Source: Bradyrhizobium xenonodulans (GTDB taxonomy: Bacteria; Pseudomonadota; Alphaproteobacteria; Rhizobiales; Xanthobacteraceae). From it: DNA of 64,000 nt. The position numbers and the translations under genes were made by a program. This document shows positions 34,821 to 44,206 of the stretch, piece after piece. How positions within the stretch are numbered: the stretch's first letter is position 1; each line of letters opens with the position of its first letter. The stretch covers positions 1,518,501 to 1,582,500 of the forward strand of contig NZ_CP089391.1 of assembly GCF_027594865.1 (NCBI RefSeq). The letters are read 5' to 3'. The notes beneath the pieces were generated by a model. That model was not told the DNA's origin, searched no databases, and was given only the letters and a program-made list of their open reading frames with translations.

Positions 34821-35795
34821 ATGAGATTCGCATTCACCTTGATCAGTGCGGCGCTGCTTGCGGGCCCCGCCGAAGCTCAAACCGGAGGCACGGCCATTCC
34901 GACCACGACGATCAGCCTTACGCTCAGTCTCGGCACCGCGACGCCAGGCGGCGGCTTTCCGCTCTATGGCAATGCCTTCGCGGAGGTGATGAACGCGGCC
35001 GATCCGCAACTCACCATCGCACCCCGCAACACCAAGGGCAGCAACGAGAACATTCCGCTGCTGGAGAAGGGCGAGCTCGATCTCGCTCTGGTCGCGGGCG
35101 AGCCGGCCTATGAAGCCTTTGCCGGCATCGGCCGCGCGCCTGTGCGGCTGAAGATCTTGACGGCGATCTATTCCAACCCCGGCATGTTCGTGGTGCGGGC
35201 GGACAGTCCCTACAAGACCATCCGCGATCTCGTCGGACAGCCGGTGGCGTTCGGCGCCAAGGGCTCCGGCCTGCCGATCCTGGCGCGCTACGTGCTCGAT
35301 GGCCTCGGCTTGAAGCAGGACGAGGATTTCAAGGCGATCTATCTCGACCGCGCCGGCGACGGTCCCGCGATGGTCGAGGACGGCCGCGTCGCCGCGCTGT
35401 GGGGTGCCGGCATCGGCTGGCCCGGCTTTGCCGCGGTGGCCTCCAGCGCATCAGGCGCGCGCTTCATCGCCCCGAGCGTGGATGAGATGACGCGCATCCG
35501 TGCCAAGCATGCGTTCCTCAAGCCGCTGCTCGTGCCGGCCAATAGCTATCCGAAACAGACCGCGCCGATCGCCTCGCTCGGCTCCTGGAGCTTTGTCCTC
35601 ACGCGCGAGGACCTGCCTGATGACGTCGCCTATCGCCTCGCGAAGACGCTGCACGGTCTCGAGGCGACGTTCTGCAAAAAGCTCGCGCAGGCCTGCGAGA
35701 CGACGGCGTCGAACACGGTCGCGGCCGCGCCGAAGCCGGAGCTGATCCATCCGGGCGTGATGAAGTACTTTCGCGAGATCGGGGTGGTGAAGTAG
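34821..35795 (+). CDS. TAXI family TRAP transporter solute-binding protein
   Basis: 324 residues from the ATG at 34821, which opens a signal peptide (MRFAFTLISAALLAGPAEAQ). LTLSLGTATPGGGFPLYGNAFAEVMN and the later LVGQPVAFGAKGSGLPILARYVLDGLG are the TAXI (NMT1_3) signatures. These proteins deliver solutes such as glutamate or C4-dicarboxylates to a TRAP permease. None is encoded here, so it is an orphan binding protein. Ligand unknown. Confidence 0.87.
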   Translation: MRFAFTLISAALLAGPAEAQTGGTAIPTTTISLTLSLGTATPGGGFPLYGNAFAEVMNAADPQLTIAPRNTKGSNENIPLLEKGELDLALVAGEPAYEAFAGIGRAPVRLKILTAIYSNPGMFVVRADSPYKTIRDLVGQPVAFGAKGSGLPILARYVLDGLGLKQDEDFKAIYLDRAGDGPAMVEDGRVAALWGAGIGWPGFAAVASSASGARFIAPSVDEMTRIRAKHAFLKPLLVPANSYPKQTAPIASLGSWSFVLTREDLPDDVAYRLAKTLHGLEATFCKKLAQACETTASNTVAAAPKPELIHPGVMKYFREIGVVK

Positions 35796-35812
35796 CGAAT
35801 AGCGAGTTGCGA

Positions 35813-35841
35813 GTGGCGAATGGGTTCTTCCCATTCGCCAC
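35813..35841. terminator. Bidirectional hairpin between convergent genes
   Basis: GTGGCGAATGGG, the loop TTCTT and CCCATTCGCCAC form a perfect 12-pair stem. It lies between the ends of the TAXI gene and the convergent solute-binding-protein gene and could terminate both. Confidence 0.7.
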
Positions 35842-35864
35842 ATCCTATTCGCCAGTCGCCAATC

Positions 35865-37094
35865 TCACTTCTTCACCAGCGCACACGCGGGGTCCGGCGG
35901 ACCGAACGCCTTGTCGCCGGAGATGGTCGTGAGGATCTTGTAATAGTCCCACGGATATTTGCTTTCCTCCGGCGTCTTCACCTGCACCAGCCAGAGGTCG
36001 TGCACCATCAGATTGTCATCGCGTAAGCGACCGTTGCGGGCGAAGAAATCCTCGACCGGTTTTTCGCGCATCTTCGCCGCCACTTTCAGCGGATCGTCGG
36101 TGCCGGCGTCCTTGATGGCGTTGAGATAGTGCATCACGCTGGAATAGACGCCGGCCTGCCACATCGACGGCATCTTGTTCATCTTGGCGAAATAGCGCTT
36201 CGACCATTCGCGCGTCTTGTCGTCCATGTCCCAGTAGAACGAGGTCGTCAGCAACAGGCCTTGGGCGGCCTGCAGACCAAGGCCGTGGATGTCGGTGATC
36301 AGCGCCAGCAGCGCCGCCATCTGCTGGCCGCCCTTGAACACGCCGAACTCCGAGCCGGTCTTGATCTCGTTCATGTTGTTGGGCGGGCCTGCCGCAATGC
36401 CGATGATCTTGGCTTTGGAGGCCTGTGCCTGCAGCACGAAGGAGGAGAGGTCGGGCGTTGCTAAGGGCGGCTTCACCGATCCCAGCACCTTGCCGCCATT
36501 GGCGGTGACGACGCTGGAGGCGTCACGTTCGAGGGAGTGGCCGAAGGCATAGTCGTCGGTGATGAAGAACCAGCTGTCGCCGCCGCGCTTGACCACCGCA
36601 TCCGCCGTGCCGACCGCGAGCGCGCGGGTGTCGAACACCCATTGCATCGCGTAAGGCGAGCAGAACTTGCCGTGGAAATCCGCCGTGCCGGTGGAGTGGG
36701 TGATGAACAGCCGCTTCTTCTCGTTGGCGATGTTCTGCACCGCGAGGCCAACGGCGGAGACCGGCACGTCGACGATCAGATCGACTTTGTCGACGTCGAA
36801 CCAGCGCCGCGCGATCGCGCCGCCGACGTCGGCCTTGAGCTGGTGGTCGCCGATCACGATGCTGATCGGCTTGCCGAGCACGGTGCCGCCGAAATCGTCG
36901 ATCGCCATCTGCGCCGCCGTCACCGAGCCCTGGCCGGTCGGCGCGGAGGCCGGGCCGTTCATGTCGGTGAGCACGCCGATCTTGACGATGTCGTCGGACA
37001 CCTGCGCCATGGCGGCGCCCGGCAGCAGTGCTGCCGCCAAGGCTGTCGCGACAAAGCCAGCCGCGACCGGCAGTCCAAATCTCGTTGGATTCAC
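35865..37094 (-). CDS. ABC transporter periplasmic substrate-binding protein (LivK type)
   Basis: 409 residues from a GTG at 37094, chosen because GGGGAGG lies seven bases upstream and a signal peptide follows (FGLPVAAGFVATALAAALLPGAAMA). Using an ATG at 37175 would add an implausible polar extension. IVKIGVLTDMNGPASAPTGQGSV and GGTVLGKPISIVIGDHQLKADVG are Peripla_BP_6 features. It follows the HTH/binding-fold regulator gene on the same strand with a gap of 104 bases, and no transporter genes are beside it. Confidence 0.88.
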   Translation of the reverse strand: MNPTRFGLPVAAGFVATALAAALLPGAAMAQVSDDIVKIGVLTDMNGPASAPTGQGSVTAAQMAIDDFGGTVLGKPISIVIGDHQLKADVGGAIARRWFDVDKVDLIVDVPVSAVGLAVQNIANEKKRLFITHSTGTADFHGKFCSPYAMQWVFDTRALAVGTADAVVKRGGDSWFFITDDYAFGHSLERDASSVVTANGGKVLGSVKPPLATPDLSSFVLQAQASKAKIIGIAAGPPNNMNEIKTGSEFGVFKGGQQMAALLALITDIHGLGLQAAQGLLLTTSFYWDMDDKTREWSKRYFAKMNKMPSMWQAGVYSSVMHYLNAIKDAGTDDPLKVAAKMREKPVEDFFARNGRLRDDNLMVHDLWLVQVKTPEESKYPWDYYKILTTISGDKAFGPPDPACALVKK

Positions 37095-37198
37095 GCTTGT
37101 CCTCCCCTGATCCGGCTCGTTGGCCGGTGTTGCTTTTTCCCGGGTACGGCCCGGCTGAATTGGTTTCTTTTGCAACTATTTTGGGGTGGGCGTCAATC

Positions 37199-38092
37199 TC
37201 AGGCCGCGAAGCGGATCTGCCCCGCCGGCGAGGGATCGTAGCCGGTCAGCTCCTCCGCGCGCTGCCGCAGCCGTCTTTCGCCGAGGAGCCGGATCAGGGC
37301 CTGCATGGCGGGGCGGAAATAGCTGCGCTGCCGCATCGCGAGGTCGAGATTCTCCCAGACCAGCGGCACGAAATCGAGACCGGCCGAGCGCGCCGCCGCA
37401 CGCGTCGCGATGCCGCAATCGGCTTGTCCGGCGCGGACGATCTCGGCGAGATCCGGGCTCGTGAGGGCCGGCGTCTCGACCCGGCGCAGATCGCGCGTCG
37501 AGGCACCCGCGCGCGCCAGCAGCACGTCGAGCAGCATCTGCGCGCCCGTACCCTGCTGCCGCATCGCCATCCTGGCGCCGAGCGCCAGCACGTCCGAGAG
37601 GCCGTGCAGCCGTTTCGGATTGCCCGGCGGCAGCACGAGACCCTGCTCGCGGCGCACGAACGCGACCAGCACTGCATCATGCAGGTCGGGGGCGTCACGC
37701 AGCGCCGTCGCACTGGCGTCGGAGGCGAGATTGCCCTCGGCGTCGAGGCTGTGGAAGTGCACCGCGACCGCCATCACCTCGTCGCGCTGCAAGCGCTCGA
37801 GCCCGCGCGCGCTGCCTTCGCTCATCAATCCCAGGCCCGAGCCGGATTCACGCAGGCTCCAGGCCAGCAGCTCATCCTGGCTGCCGCCCACCACCGGCGG
37901 CGGCTCCGCCGTCAACATGCCGGCCGGACGCGCCATTCCCGACAGCACCCAGAGATCGAGCTCATGGCGCGGGAAGAGCCATTTGCCGGTCACCTTGGTG
38001 CAGGGGATCGCTCCGTTGGTGACGAGTTCGTACAGCTTGCGTTCGCCGAGTCGGAGATAGTCAGCGGCTTCGCTGGTCGTCAGGAATTCCAT
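37199..38092 (-). CDS. HTH regulator with periplasmic-binding-fold sensor (molybdate/tungstate type)
   Basis: 297 residues. Residues 1-52 are an excisionase-type winged helix (MEFLTTSEAADYLRLGERKLYELV, then KWLFPRHELDLWV). From about residue 85 to 280 is a PBP_like_2 (PF12727) domain, as seen in regulators of tungstate and molybdate uptake: LDAVLVAFVRREQGLVLPPGNP, RQQGTGAQMLLDVLL and QADCGIATRAAARSAGLDFVPL. It is divergent from the TupA-like gene across 307 bases, which supports metal-oxyanion control. The same domain type is fused to MoeA at 40408-42357. Confidence 0.85.
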   Translation of the reverse strand: MEFLTTSEAADYLRLGERKLYELVTNGAIPCTKVTGKWLFPRHELDLWVLSGMARPAGMLTAEPPPVVGGSQDELLAWSLRESGSGLGLMSEGSARGLERLQRDEVMAVAVHFHSLDAEGNLASDASATALRDAPDLHDAVLVAFVRREQGLVLPPGNPKRLHGLSDVLALGARMAMRQQGTGAQMLLDVLLARAGASTRDLRRVETPALTSPDLAEIVRAGQADCGIATRAAARSAGLDFVPLVWENLDLAMRQRSYFRPAMQALIRLLGERRLRQRAEELTGYDPSPAGQIRFAA

Positions 38093-38399
38093 CCTGCATT
38101 CCTATGCAAATTCTTGCTTCTTTTTGGACTTTCGTCGCAGGTGGAATTCTGCATTTCAATTTGTGTCCGCCGGAACCATGCCCGATCATCTCGTTGCTTT
38201 GCAACACATCCTCTCACGCGATTTCTGCTTTGGTGAACAATCCTAAAGCGCTCGTCTGATGCGGGCCTTGCGATCGTCGATCGCCGCTCAGCGCATTGCC
38301 GAAATGTCCCGAATAAGGGAGCGCAACGGGCAAACGCGTCACGAGTGCGGCGCAATCGATCATCATCATGATCGCGTCGCATCAATGGGGAACCCGATC
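38093..38399. promoter_or_regulatory. Divergent control region between regulator and tupA
   Basis: 307 bases between the two start codons. It contains a short palindrome GTTGC-TTT-GCAAC at 38193-38205 and an imperfect one around 38104-38154 (ATGCAAATTC and GAATTCTGCAT). These are candidate binding sites for the flanking regulator; neither is proven. Confidence 0.4.
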
Positions 38400-39233
38400 A
38401 TGGCCGTCCGCCGCCTGTCCGTTGCATTCGCGCTTCTCTGCGGCCTTGCCGCGGGCGTTGCGACGTCATCCGCGGAGGACCGCGCGATCGTTCTGGCCTC
38501 GACGACGTCGACGCAGGATTCCGGCGTGCTGGATTATCTGCTGCCGATCTTCCGCGAGAAGACCGGCATCGACGTGACGGTGATCGCGCGGCGCGCCGAC
38601 GAAGTGCTCGACGGGGCGCGCAGGGGCGAAGTCGACGTCGTGCTGATGCACGCCCGCCCGCAGGAGGAAAAGTTCGTCGCCGACGGTTTTGCCGTGAAGC
38701 GCTTCGACGTGATGTACAACGACTACGTGCTGGTCGGGCCGAAGAGCGACCCCGCCGGGGTGAAGGGCAAGGATATCGTGACCGCGCTGAAGGCGATCGA
38801 GGCCAAAGGCGCGCCGTTCGTGACGCGCGGCGATCGCTCGGGCACCCACGCGGCAGAGCTCGCGCTCTGGATCGTCGCCGGCATCGACATTGCGGCTGCC
38901 AAGGGCGCCTGGTATCGCGAGGTCAAGCAAGGCATGGACGCAGCCCTCGAGACCGCGCGCGCCGCGAATGCCTATGTGCTGACCGACCGCGGCAGCTGGA
39001 TCGCTCTTAGGGAACGCGGCGATCTCGACATCGTCGTCGAGGGCGACAAGCGGCTGCTCAATCAGTACGGCGTGATGCTGGTGAACCCTGCGAAGTTTCC
39101 GAACGTGAAGCAGGAGTTGGGGCAGACCTTCGTCGATTGGTTGATCTCCTCGGAGGGGCAGGCGGCGATCGCCGGCTACAAGGTCGACGGACAGCAGCTG
39201 TTCTTTCCCAATGCGGAGAAGTCAGGCGGCTGA
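38400..39233 (+). CDS. tupA: TupA-like tungstate/molybdate-binding protein
   Basis: 277 residues from the ATG at 38400, preceded by GGGGAA and opening a signal peptide (VRRLSVAFALLCGLAAGVATSSA). The N-terminus VLASTTSTQDSGVLDYLLP is the TupA oxyanion-binding signature (TTTS/TQDSG), followed by DVVLMHARPQEEKFV and TRGDRSGTHAAE. TupA captures tungstate in the periplasm for TupBC. No TupB or TupC gene follows, so the permease and ATPase must be elsewhere. The next genes make molybdopterin, so it serves the same cofactor. Tungstate versus molybdate preference cannot be read from the sequence. Confidence 0.87.
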   Translation: MAVRRLSVAFALLCGLAAGVATSSAEDRAIVLASTTSTQDSGVLDYLLPIFREKTGIDVTVIARRADEVLDGARRGEVDVVLMHARPQEEKFVADGFAVKRFDVMYNDYVLVGPKSDPAGVKGKDIVTALKAIEAKGAPFVTRGDRSGTHAAELALWIVAGIDIAAAKGAWYREVKQGMDAALETARAANAYVLTDRGSWIALRERGDLDIVVEGDKRLLNQYGVMLVNPAKFPNVKQELGQTFVDWLISSEGQAAIAGYKVDGQQLFFPNAEKSGG

Positions 39234-39287
39234 TCCCTGCATCGTCGGCGGTTGCCAAACCGGGCGATGCATGATCCATCATGGCGC

Positions 39288-40394
39288 ATGACCCAGCGCC
39301 TGCCGCCATCGCTCACGCCGCTCGACACCGCGCTTGCTGCGTTGCTGCGAGATGTTGGGCCGACCGCGCCGGTGGAGTTGCCGCTGGCGGAGGCGATCGG
39401 GTGTATCGCGGCGGGGACGCTGGCGATCGCGGCCTATCCTCCTCATGACCTTGCGGCCGCAGACGGCTGGGCGTTGCACGCCAATGATCTCGTCGGTGCG
39501 TCCGCCTATTCACCGCTGCCGCTGACGGCGGCGCCGACCTGGGTCGAGGCCGGGGACGCGATGCCGGAGGGATGCGACTGCGTGCTCGATGCCGATGCGG
39601 TCGACGCATCGGGGGCGCTCGTGCAGGTGCTGGCAGAGGGCGTACCCGGAGAGGGCGTCAGGCGCGCCGGAAGCGACATCGGAGACGATACGCCAGTTGC
39701 GGCAGAGGGGCATCCGGTCAGTCCCGCCGTCCTGCTGCTCGCGCGCGCGGCGGGGCTGGACAGGCTGAGCGTACGCCGTCCGCGGCTGTGCATCGTCAAT
39801 GTATCGGGCGCAACGGCGACGTTGCACATGATTGCGGAGATCGCGCGCGCCGCGGGGCTGGAGATGCAAACGCGCCAAGCTGCTGCCCGGGATGCGGCAT
39901 CGATCGCGCAAGCACTCGGAGAGCTCGCCTGCGATCTCGTCGTGACGATTGGCGGCAGCGGCGTCGGTCACCACGATGCAGCCGTGACGGCGCTGGCTGA
40001 GCGCGGCGACGTGCTCGCCCATGGCCTTGCGCTCCGGCCCGGACGCACCGCCGCCGTGGCGCGGCTCGGAAAAGTTCCCGCCGTGGCTTTACCGGGCTCG
40101 CCGGATCATGCGCTCGCGACCTGGTTCGCGCTCGTGCTTCCACTCGTCGATCACCTGTCGGCGCGGTTGCCGCGCCGGCAGGTGACCTTGCCGCTCGCGC
40201 GAAAGGTCGCATCCGGTGTCGGCATCGCCGAGATCGCGCTGCTGGCCGAGGAACATAAGACGTGGATGCTGCTTGCCGTCGGCGAATGGCCGCTCCAGGC
40301 CATCGCCCGTGCGGATGCATGGCTGCTCATTCCCGCCAGCCATGAGGGATTTGCGGCGGGCGAACCGGTCGATGCTTATCTGATGCAGGAATGA
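39288..40394 (+). CDS. MoeA-like protein, degenerate
   Basis: 368 residues from the ATG at 39288. The fold is that of MoeA (molybdopterin molybdotransferase), but key motifs have drifted. The usual VDGYA is ADGWA, STGDEL is replaced by VNVSGAT, the GGVSVGDYD loop is GGSGVGHHD, and LPGNP is LPGSPDHA. MoeA inserts molybdate into adenylylated molybdopterin, so this copy may be inactive in catalysis or have another role. It lies 13 bases before a canonical MoeA fusion and 54 after tupA, in one probable operon. Confidence 0.75.
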   Translation: MTQRLPPSLTPLDTALAALLRDVGPTAPVELPLAEAIGCIAAGTLAIAAYPPHDLAAADGWALHANDLVGASAYSPLPLTAAPTWVEAGDAMPEGCDCVLDADAVDASGALVQVLAEGVPGEGVRRAGSDIGDDTPVAAEGHPVSPAVLLLARAAGLDRLSVRRPRLCIVNVSGATATLHMIAEIARAAGLEMQTRQAAARDAASIAQALGELACDLVVTIGGSGVGHHDAAVTALAERGDVLAHGLALRPGRTAAVARLGKVPAVALPGSPDHALATWFALVLPLVDHLSARLPRRQVTLPLARKVASGVGIAEIALLAEEHKTWMLLAVGEWPLQAIARADAWLLIPASHEGFAAGEPVDAYLMQE

Positions 40395-40407
40395 TAGGGA
40401 TTCCGGC

Positions 40408-42357
40408 ATGACCATCGTCCCGCAGCCACCCGACCGCAGCGCGCTCGAACAGGAGCAGTTTCTCAAGATCCTGTCACGTGAGGATGCGATCGCGCGTTTC
40501 GAAGCCGCGCTGTTCCCGCGCGCGATCCCGAGCGAGCTGCGCAAGCTTGCCGATGCGCTCGGCACGGCGCTCGCCGAAGACATCACTGCGCCGATCGACG
40601 TGCCTCCGTTCGACCGTTCCAATGTCGACGGCTTTGCCGTACGCGCGACGGACCTTGCGGCGGCAGGCGAAGGCGCACCTCGGCGCCTCGTCCTGAACGG
40701 CGAGACCATTCATTGTGGCACCGCGCCAACGCTGCCGGTCGCAGCGGGAACTGCAACGCCGATAGCCACCGGCGGTCCGCTGCCGCGCGGTGCCGACGCC
40801 GTCGTCATGGTCGAGCACACCCAGCCGGCCGGCTCGGACGCGATCGACGTCCGCCGCGCCGCGTTTCCCGGACAATTCGTCTCCTATGCGGGGTCCGACA
40901 TCGCGCGCGGCGAGGCGCTGCTGCGCGCCGGCACGATCATCGGCTCGCGCGAGATCGGCATGCTCGCGGCCTGCGGCATTGCCGAGGTGACTGTCGCGCG
41001 AAAACCGCTTGTTGCGGTGATCTCCACCGGTGACGAACTGGTGCAGCCCGGCGAAGCGCTCGCGCCCGCTGCGATCTACGATACCAACGGCGCGATCGTC
41101 GCGGCTGCGATCGCCGAGAACGGCGGGGAGGCGGTCTTCCTCGGCGCCATTCCCGACGATGAAGCCAAGCTCGAAGCAGCCATGCGCCGCGCTCTGGCGG
41201 ATGCCGACATGCTGGTGCTCTCGGGCGGTACCTCGAAAGGCGCGGGCGACCTGTCCCATCGCATCATCGCCCGGCTGGGCCAGCCCGGCATCATCGCGCA
41301 CGGCGTTGCGCTCAAGCCCGGCAAGCCGCTGTGCCTTGCGGTGTGTGACGGCAAGCCGGTGGTGATCCTGCCGGGCTTTCCGACCTCGGCAATGTTCACC
41401 TTCCACGACATGATCGTACCCGTGCTGCGCAGGATGGCCGGACTGCCGCCGCGCTCCGACGCCAAGGTGAGCGCGGCCGTGCCGGTGCGCATCGCCTCCG
41501 AACTCGGCCGTACCGAATTCGTCATGGTCTCGCTGGTCGAGGGCAAGAACGGGCTGATCGCCTATCCCACCGGGAAGGGCTCCGGTGCGATCACGTCGTT
41601 CGCGCAGGCGGACGGCTTCCTGCGCATCGACGCGCTCGCCGACCAGATGCCGGCCGGGACCGAAGCAGAGGTAACGCTGTTCACGCCGCATGTGCGGGTG
41701 CCCGATCTCGTCATCGTCGGCAGCCATTGCACCGGCCTCGATCTCGTCACCGCACAGCTCGCGCATGCCGGCCTCACCGTGCGCTCGATTGCGGTCGGTA
41801 GCCTCGGGGGACTCGCGGCGGCCAAGCGCGGCGAATGCGATCTGGCGCCGATCCATCTGTTCGACGACAAGAGCGAGACCTACAACACGCCTTATCTCGT
41901 CGAGGGACTCGAGCTCGTCCCGGGCTGGCGGCGGATGCAGGGCATCGTGTTCCGCAAGGGCGACAAGCGTTTCGAAGGGCTTGGTGCGAAGGAGGCCGTC
42001 ACCGCCGCGCTCACGGATCCCGCCTGCATCATGGTCAACCGCAACCAGGGCGCCGGCACGCGCATCCTGATCGACCGGCTGCTCGGCGGCGCGCGCCCGG
42101 AAGGCTATTGGAACCAGCCGCGCTCGCACAATGCGGTCGCCGCGGCCGTCGCGCAGCACCGCGCCGACTGGGGCATGACCATTGCGCCGGTCGCCCATGC
42201 GGTCGGCCTCGGTTTCATTCCACTTGCGGAAGAGCATTATGACTTCGCGCTGGTGACGGCGCGGAAGCAGCGGGCGGCCGTGCAGGCCTTTCTTGATGCA
42301 CTTGGCTCGAGCGAGGCGCGCGCCGCACTGGAGCGAGCGGGCTTCCGGCCTGCGTAG
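40408..42357 (+). CDS. moeA: MoeA molybdotransferase fused to binding-protein-like domain
   Basis: 649 residues. Residues about 20-420 are a canonical MoeA: PPFDRSNVDGFAVR, AVISTGDELVQPGE, YDTNGAIV, LSGGTSKGAGDL and LPGFPTSAMFTF. Residues about 430-640 are a PBP_like_2 domain (DLVIVGSHCTGLDLVTAQL, then MVNRNQGAGTRILIDRLL and WNQPRSHNAVAAAVA). This is the same domain class as in the nearby regulator. It could bind molybdate or tungstate and present it to the MoeA active site; this is inference. It is co-oriented with tupA and the degenerate MoeA. Confidence 0.9.
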   Translation: MTIVPQPPDRSALEQEQFLKILSREDAIARFEAALFPRAIPSELRKLADALGTALAEDITAPIDVPPFDRSNVDGFAVRATDLAAAGEGAPRRLVLNGETIHCGTAPTLPVAAGTATPIATGGPLPRGADAVVMVEHTQPAGSDAIDVRRAAFPGQFVSYAGSDIARGEALLRAGTIIGSREIGMLAACGIAEVTVARKPLVAVISTGDELVQPGEALAPAAIYDTNGAIVAAAIAENGGEAVFLGAIPDDEAKLEAAMRRALADADMLVLSGGTSKGAGDLSHRIIARLGQPGIIAHGVALKPGKPLCLAVCDGKPVVILPGFPTSAMFTFHDMIVPVLRRMAGLPPRSDAKVSAAVPVRIASELGRTEFVMVSLVEGKNGLIAYPTGKGSGAITSFAQADGFLRIDALADQMPAGTEAEVTLFTPHVRVPDLVIVGSHCTGLDLVTAQLAHAGLTVRSIAVGSLGGLAAAKRGECDLAPIHLFDDKSETYNTPYLVEGLELVPGWRRMQGIVFRKGDKRFEGLGAKEAVTAALTDPACIMVNRNQGAGTRILIDRLLGGARPEGYWNQPRSHNAVAAAVAQHRADWGMTIAPVAHAVGLGFIPLAEEHYDFALVTARKQRAAVQAFLDALGSSEARAALERAGFRPA

Positions 42358-42412
42358 AGGTGACGACGACGCGGCGTTCAAGCCGCGCGGAAAACAGGGT
42401 TGGGGGGACGCG

Positions 42413-43543
42413 ATGGCAAGACCGCTTTCGGTTGCGATCGTCGGTGCCGGGATGGGTGGGCTCGCGACGGCCGCGGCGCTCAGGCGCGTCGGCGTCGATG
42501 TGACCGTCTACGAGCAGGCCTCCCAGTTCGCCCGCATCGGCGCCGGCATCCAGATCGGCTGCAACGCCATGAAAGTGCTGCGCGCGCTGGGGCTGGAGGC
42601 GCGGATGCGCGGCCAGTCGTTCTATCCGCGCTCCTGGAACAACCGCGACTGGAAGAGCGGCGACATCAAGTTCGACATGATTTTTGGCGAGAGCGCCGAA
42701 GAGAAGTTCGGCGCGCCCTACCTGCTCGCCCACCGCGGCGATTTGCACGCGGCTCTTGCGAGCGTTGTCCCGGACGAATGCGTGAAGCTCAACCACAAGC
42801 TGGTCCGCCTCGACGAGATCGGCGAGGGTGTCCGGCTGAGCTTTGCCGATGGCAGCAGCGCGATCGCCGATGCCGTGGTCGGCGCGGATGGCGTTCATTC
42901 GGCGGTGCGCGATATCCTGTTCGACACCGCGCCGGTCAAATTCACCGGCCGCATCGCCTATCGCACCACCTATCCCGCTGCGCTGCTCGGCGGCGCGGAA
43001 ATCGACGACTGCACCAAATGGTGGGGCGAGGACCGCCACATCGTGATCTATTACGTCAAGCCTGACCGCAGCGAGGTCTATCTCGTCACCAGCCAGCCTG
43101 AGCCGGATTTCCGTATCGAGTCATGGTCGGCGAAGGGCGACGTCCGCGACCTGCGCGCATCGTTCGAGGGCTTTCATCCGCAGGTCGGGCAGGTGCTGGC
43201 CGCGTGTCCCGACGTGCATAAATGGGCGATCATGGACCGCGACGCGCTGGAGCGATGGTCCGACGGCAAAGTGACGCTGCTCGGCGATGCCTGCCATCCC
43301 ATGACACCCTATATGGCGCAAGGCGCGGCGATGGCGATCGAGGACGCCGCGGTGCTGTCGCGCTGCCTCGACGGCATCGACCGCGACGGCGTCGCAGATG
43401 CATTCCGCCGCTTCGAGGCGACGCGCAAAGAGCGGACGACGCGCGTGCAGGAGACTTCGCGCGCCAACATATGGCTGAAGGAGCGGACCGATACGGGGTG
43501 GGTCTATGGCTATGACGCCTGGACCGTGCCGCTGGCGGGCTGA
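42413..43543 (+). CDS. FAD-dependent aromatic-ring monooxygenase
   Basis: 376 residues from the ATG at 42413 with GGGGGA upstream. It has the FAD dinucleotide loop VAIVGAGMGGLATAAALRR, the second signature DAVVGADGVHSAVR and the third LLGDACHPMTPYMAQGAAMAIEDA. The group includes salicylate and 6-hydroxynicotinate 3-monooxygenases, which add one oxygen to an aromatic ring using NAD(P)H. It lies between the cofactor genes without obvious functional link. The exact substrate is unknown. Confidence 0.88.
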   Translation: MARPLSVAIVGAGMGGLATAAALRRVGVDVTVYEQASQFARIGAGIQIGCNAMKVLRALGLEARMRGQSFYPRSWNNRDWKSGDIKFDMIFGESAEEKFGAPYLLAHRGDLHAALASVVPDECVKLNHKLVRLDEIGEGVRLSFADGSSAIADAVVGADGVHSAVRDILFDTAPVKFTGRIAYRTTYPAALLGGAEIDDCTKWWGEDRHIVIYYVKPDRSEVYLVTSQPEPDFRIESWSAKGDVRDLRASFEGFHPQVGQVLAACPDVHKWAIMDRDALERWSDGKVTLLGDACHPMTPYMAQGAAMAIEDAAVLSRCLDGIDRDGVADAFRRFEATRKERTTRVQETSRANIWLKERTDTGWVYGYDAWTVPLAG

Positions 43544-43549
43544 TCTCGA

Positions 43550-44206
43550 TTAAGACGCGTCGTCCAGCGCCGCCAGCCGTTCGGCTTCGGCGATGTCCTC
43601 GACCGTGTTGGCGTTGAAGAACGGATCGAGCGGCTCGGCCGGCCATGTCACCGTGGCGAGCGGGTAGCGCGCTGTCCAGCGGTCGATCTTGCGGAGGTCC
43701 TCGACGACCAACGCGTGGCGTAGCTCATCGCGCAAGGCGACGCGCCACAGGCCGATCACCGGATGCACCTGGTCGCCCGATGCGGCGACTGCGAGCTGCG
43801 CATTCTCCCGTTCCCGCGCGTCGTGCAGGCGCGCGACGAGATCGCGCGGCAGGAACGGGCAGTCGCCGGCGGCGCTGAGCACCCATTCGCTCTCGGGCCG
43901 GTTCGCCGCGGTCCAGTCGAGCGCGGCGAGGATGCCGGCGAGCGGGCCGGGAAAGCCGGGGACATCGTCGGGGATGACGGTCAGGCCGAACCCCGCAAAA
44001 CGTGCGGGATCGCCGTTGGCGTTCAGGATCAACCCGCTGCTTTGGGGCGACAGACGCGCGATCACGCGCTCCAGAATGGTGCGGCCGCCGATGGTGCGCA
44101 TCGGCTTGTCGCCGCCGCCCATGCGGCGCGCCAGGCCGCCAGCGAGCAGGACGCCAAGGGTCGACGGAATACGCGTCGATGGAATCCTAGTCGTCACCAC
44201 CTTCAC
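43550..44206 (-). CDS. mobA: Molybdenum cofactor guanylyltransferase MobA
   Basis: 218 residues. [19 protein letters not shown] is the nucleotidyltransferase loop that binds GTP, and [13 protein letters not shown] holds the metal-binding Asp. MobA links GMP to Mo-molybdopterin to give the guanine dinucleotide form used by formate dehydrogenase. It overlaps the fdhD stop by about 20 bases, so the two are co-translated, and it converges with the monooxygenase gene. Confidence 0.92.
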   Translation of the reverse strand: MKVVTTRIPSTRIPSTLGVLLAGGLARRMGGGDKPMRTIGGRTILERVIARLSPQSSGLILNANGDPARFAGFGLTVIPDDVPGFPGPLAGILAALDWTAANRPESEWVLSAAGDCPFLPRDLVARLHDARERENAQLAVAASGDQVHPVIGLWRVALRDELRHALVVEDLRKIDRWTARYPLATVTWPAEPLDPFFNANTVEDIAEAERLAALDDAS

